Shown piece by piece: positions 63,345 through 64,000 of a stretch of DNA of 64,000 bases. The stretch covers positions 3,943,110-4,007,109 of the forward strand of contig CM022674.1 of NCBI GenBank assembly GCA_012295275.1, written 5' to 3'. The notes below the pieces were generated by a model. It was given only the letters and a program-made list of their open reading frames with translations. It had not been told where the DNA came from and ran no database searches. Every line of letters begins with the position of its first letter. Position 1 is the first letter of the stretch. Made by a program: the position numbers and the translations under genes. The stretch is from Chrysomallon squamiferum. Taxonomy: Eukaryota > Mollusca > Gastropoda > Neomphalida > Peltospiridae.

Positions 63345-64000
63345 AATTTAAAATAAATGACAACAAAATAAGAAACGTCTTATCTATTAGTTAAAATTGT
63401 TATTAAAAATACTACGACTTGGAATGTGTTTTTAAAAATTATTTTTTGTCACAACTATTTTTAATTATATAAAATAACATCCTATAATATTCAGAACGGA
63501 GAATATACTTGTCGAAGACAGAAGTGCCCGAAATTGACATGCAGACGTAAGATCCGGAAATCAAACAGCTGTTGCAGTCACTGCGCATGTAAGTTAAACT
63601 ATTCACACTTCCTGTCTGGTTTCAGTTATTTTCCGCGATTTCTCAATAAAGAGGAATTATATTTATTTAATATCTCTCTTTTTTTTTCTGACGTCAGATA
63701 TATTCATTTTCATCCATCTTGAACTAATTAATGATAAAAAAAAGTTTCATGTGCCTATAATTTAAAACAAGAAGAAAAGAATGGTTTCATCTCCTCGTTA
63801 TCTTACTATTCTTATAATTATCCTAACAGATATCATCCCCATATCATTATTATCATAATCATTATCATTACAGCTAATCAGCCGCAAGAAGTAGAGAATA
63901 AGAAAGATGATAAGCCTGTTTGCCAATATGGCGGACGTCGTTATAACGATGGAGAAAAATGGAGGCCAGCTGCATCGCCAAGCGGAAACGGAAGATGCGC
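47687..64000 (+). CDS. CHRD: Chordin (BMP antagonist), 3'-truncated by the window
   Basis: Chordin is a secreted protein that binds BMPs through VWC (CR) domains and patterns the dorsoventral axis. Exons: 47687-47807, 49349-49449, 53176-53308, 55427-55519, 55720-55840, 56258-56351, 56723-56863, 57641-57769, 57922-58001, 58316-58457, 58776-59017, 59405-59555, 59827-60062, 60257-60370, 60910-61092, 61553-61765, 62261-62366, 62746-62900, 63495-63588, 63874-64000+. About 925 codons are visible. Signal peptide LVFLLSAVTFCV; VWC1 about residues 41-116 (GCWLGGTFYH to CCKTCP); an acidic linker; four CHRD domains about 150-633 (EFTALLVGK, ETFGSVLHSKKAEG, VFQALLSG, AFPITLSPF); VWC2 (RCYYEGRYYDD), VWC3 (CKLEGDLRRHPVGRTWHP) and VWC4 (CTFMERVFPNGARWHP); then CQYGGRRYNDGEKWRP begins a fifth. 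All introns are GT-AG. Exons seven and eight do not join in frame by one base. Introns 2 and 7 look regulatory. Identification is secure. Confidence 0.96.
47808..49348 (+). other. Chordin intron 1
   Basis: AT-rich, with (TA)n at about 48084-48104 and 48599-48615 and T runs. No ORF or element of note. Confidence 0.8.
50455..50835. promoter_or_regulatory. Enhancer-like unique stretch in chordin intron 2
   Basis: GC-richer, repeat-free sequence in the 3.7-kb intron 2. Three TAATCC/GGATTA sites (50499-50504, GGGATTA at 50672-50678, 50779-50784) fit K50 paired-type homeodomains such as Otx or Goosecoid. CTTATCGG (50542-50549) and CCGATAAG (50602-50609) form an inverted pair of GATA sites. TTGTCTTTGTT resembles Sox sites. 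Activity is inference. Confidence 0.4.
50883..50924. repeat. Long homopolymer T run
   Basis: About 40 T in intron 2 of chordin, directly after the enhancer-like stretch. Confidence 0.95.
53930..54070. promoter_or_regulatory. Unique motif-rich stretch in chordin intron 3
   Basis: Contains GGCCGCCATCTT and AAAGATGGCG, an inverted pair of YY1-like sites, and CATCAAAG (TCF-like). GC content exceeds that of the neighbourhood. Function is guesswork. Confidence 0.25.
54835..55280 (+). mobile_element. Processed retrocopy 3' end in chordin intron 3
   Basis: An open frame runs through to a TGA at 55113-55115, followed by a 3' UTR with AATAAAG at about 55224 and a 17-A tract at 55250-55266, spacing typical of a polyadenylated mRNA. 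The frame (up to 91 codons from 54840) includes SYEEKFCDTHGTFSND and VTHCESGAKSTK, and ends in a hydrophobic GSYIIIITVVLFCYLK, like the GPI-attachment end of a surface protein. Parent gene unknown to me. The left border and target duplication are not clear. An alternative is a genuine 3' exon of an intron-nested gene. Confidence 0.45.
57200..57540. promoter_or_regulatory. Unique enhancer-like stretch in chordin intron 7
   Basis: Contains two adjacent ACATTCCCGYG repeats (TEAD-like CATTCC, about 57255-57275), GGATTA at 57404-57409 and little simple repeat. It lies in the intron with the phase conflict. Confidence 0.3.
62588..62730 (+). repeat. Tandem duplication of about 70 bp before chordin exon 18
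   Basis: The block ATTCATTTATTGAATTATTC ... CAGATCTAAATTTA occurs twice with a few changes (ATAG/ACAG), the second ending about 20 bases before the exon acceptor at 62745. Confidence 0.9.
62943..63085 (+). repeat. 24-bp minisatellite in chordin intron 18
   Basis: Six copies of a unit starting TAAATATATTATAATAATTA, with GT/AT ends alternating. Confidence 0.92.
63303..63344. repeat. (AAAT)n microsatellite
   Basis: About ten ATAA/AAAT units in intron 18. Confidence 0.9.

Overview
The window is animal nuclear DNA. Spliced genes with GT-AG introns, eukaryotic tRNA genes with internal A and B boxes, a hAT transposon and a chordin gene all say so. Base composition is very AT-rich, with many (TTA)n, (AAT)n, (CT)n and (AC)n microsatellites. 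Chordin points to a bilaterian. A mollusc or other lophotrochozoan is my best guess, but this is inference from gene style only.

Layout. 891-2348 (+): last four exons of an SLC22-type transporter. 3063-33456: a large inverted duplication. Each arm carries a tRNA-Leu(TAG), a two-exon gene for a 36-residue secreted Arg/Gly-rich peptide (3385-3785 on minus, 32716-33175 on plus) and, at the inner end, a tRNA-Gly(GCC) (6444 on plus, 30487 on minus). Between the arms lies a tandem array (about 6.4-29.6 kb) of roughly 1 kb units that alternate tRNA-Gly(GCC) with tRNA-Leu (TAG or AAG). Two unit types differ in spacer and Leu anticodon and are combined into higher-order repeats of about 2.1-2.3 kb. 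The array is interrupted by two poly(A)-tailed retro-insertions that join the same place in tRNA-Gly (9714-11205 and 21875-22277), and by a 2.43 kb hAT element with perfect 8-bp target duplications and a frameshifted transposase (26168-28597).

35447-37653 (+): a two-exon vanin/biotinidase-like gene, complete, with the expected catalytic Cys replaced by Ser. 37.6-45 kb: simple repeats and three solitary tRNA-Leu genes. 45.2-45.55 kb: a CpG-rich, promoter-like island. 47687 to the end (+): chordin (CHRD), twenty exons in the window, running off the right edge. It has one VWC domain, four CHRD domains and then at least three and a half more VWC domains. A one-base phase conflict sits between its seventh and eighth exons. 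Intron 3 holds a third poly(A)-tailed retrocopy, and introns 2 and 7 hold unique, GC-richer, enhancer-like stretches.

In total I count 22 full-length tRNA-Leu (8 TAG, 14 AAG, one of them mutated) and 18 full-length tRNA-Gly(GCC), plus broken copies. The most novel-looking points are the peptide gene kept intact in both arms by synonymous changes only, the recurrent insertion site inside tRNA-Gly, the self-palindromic motif in the amplified AAG units, and the Ser-substituted vanin-like protein.
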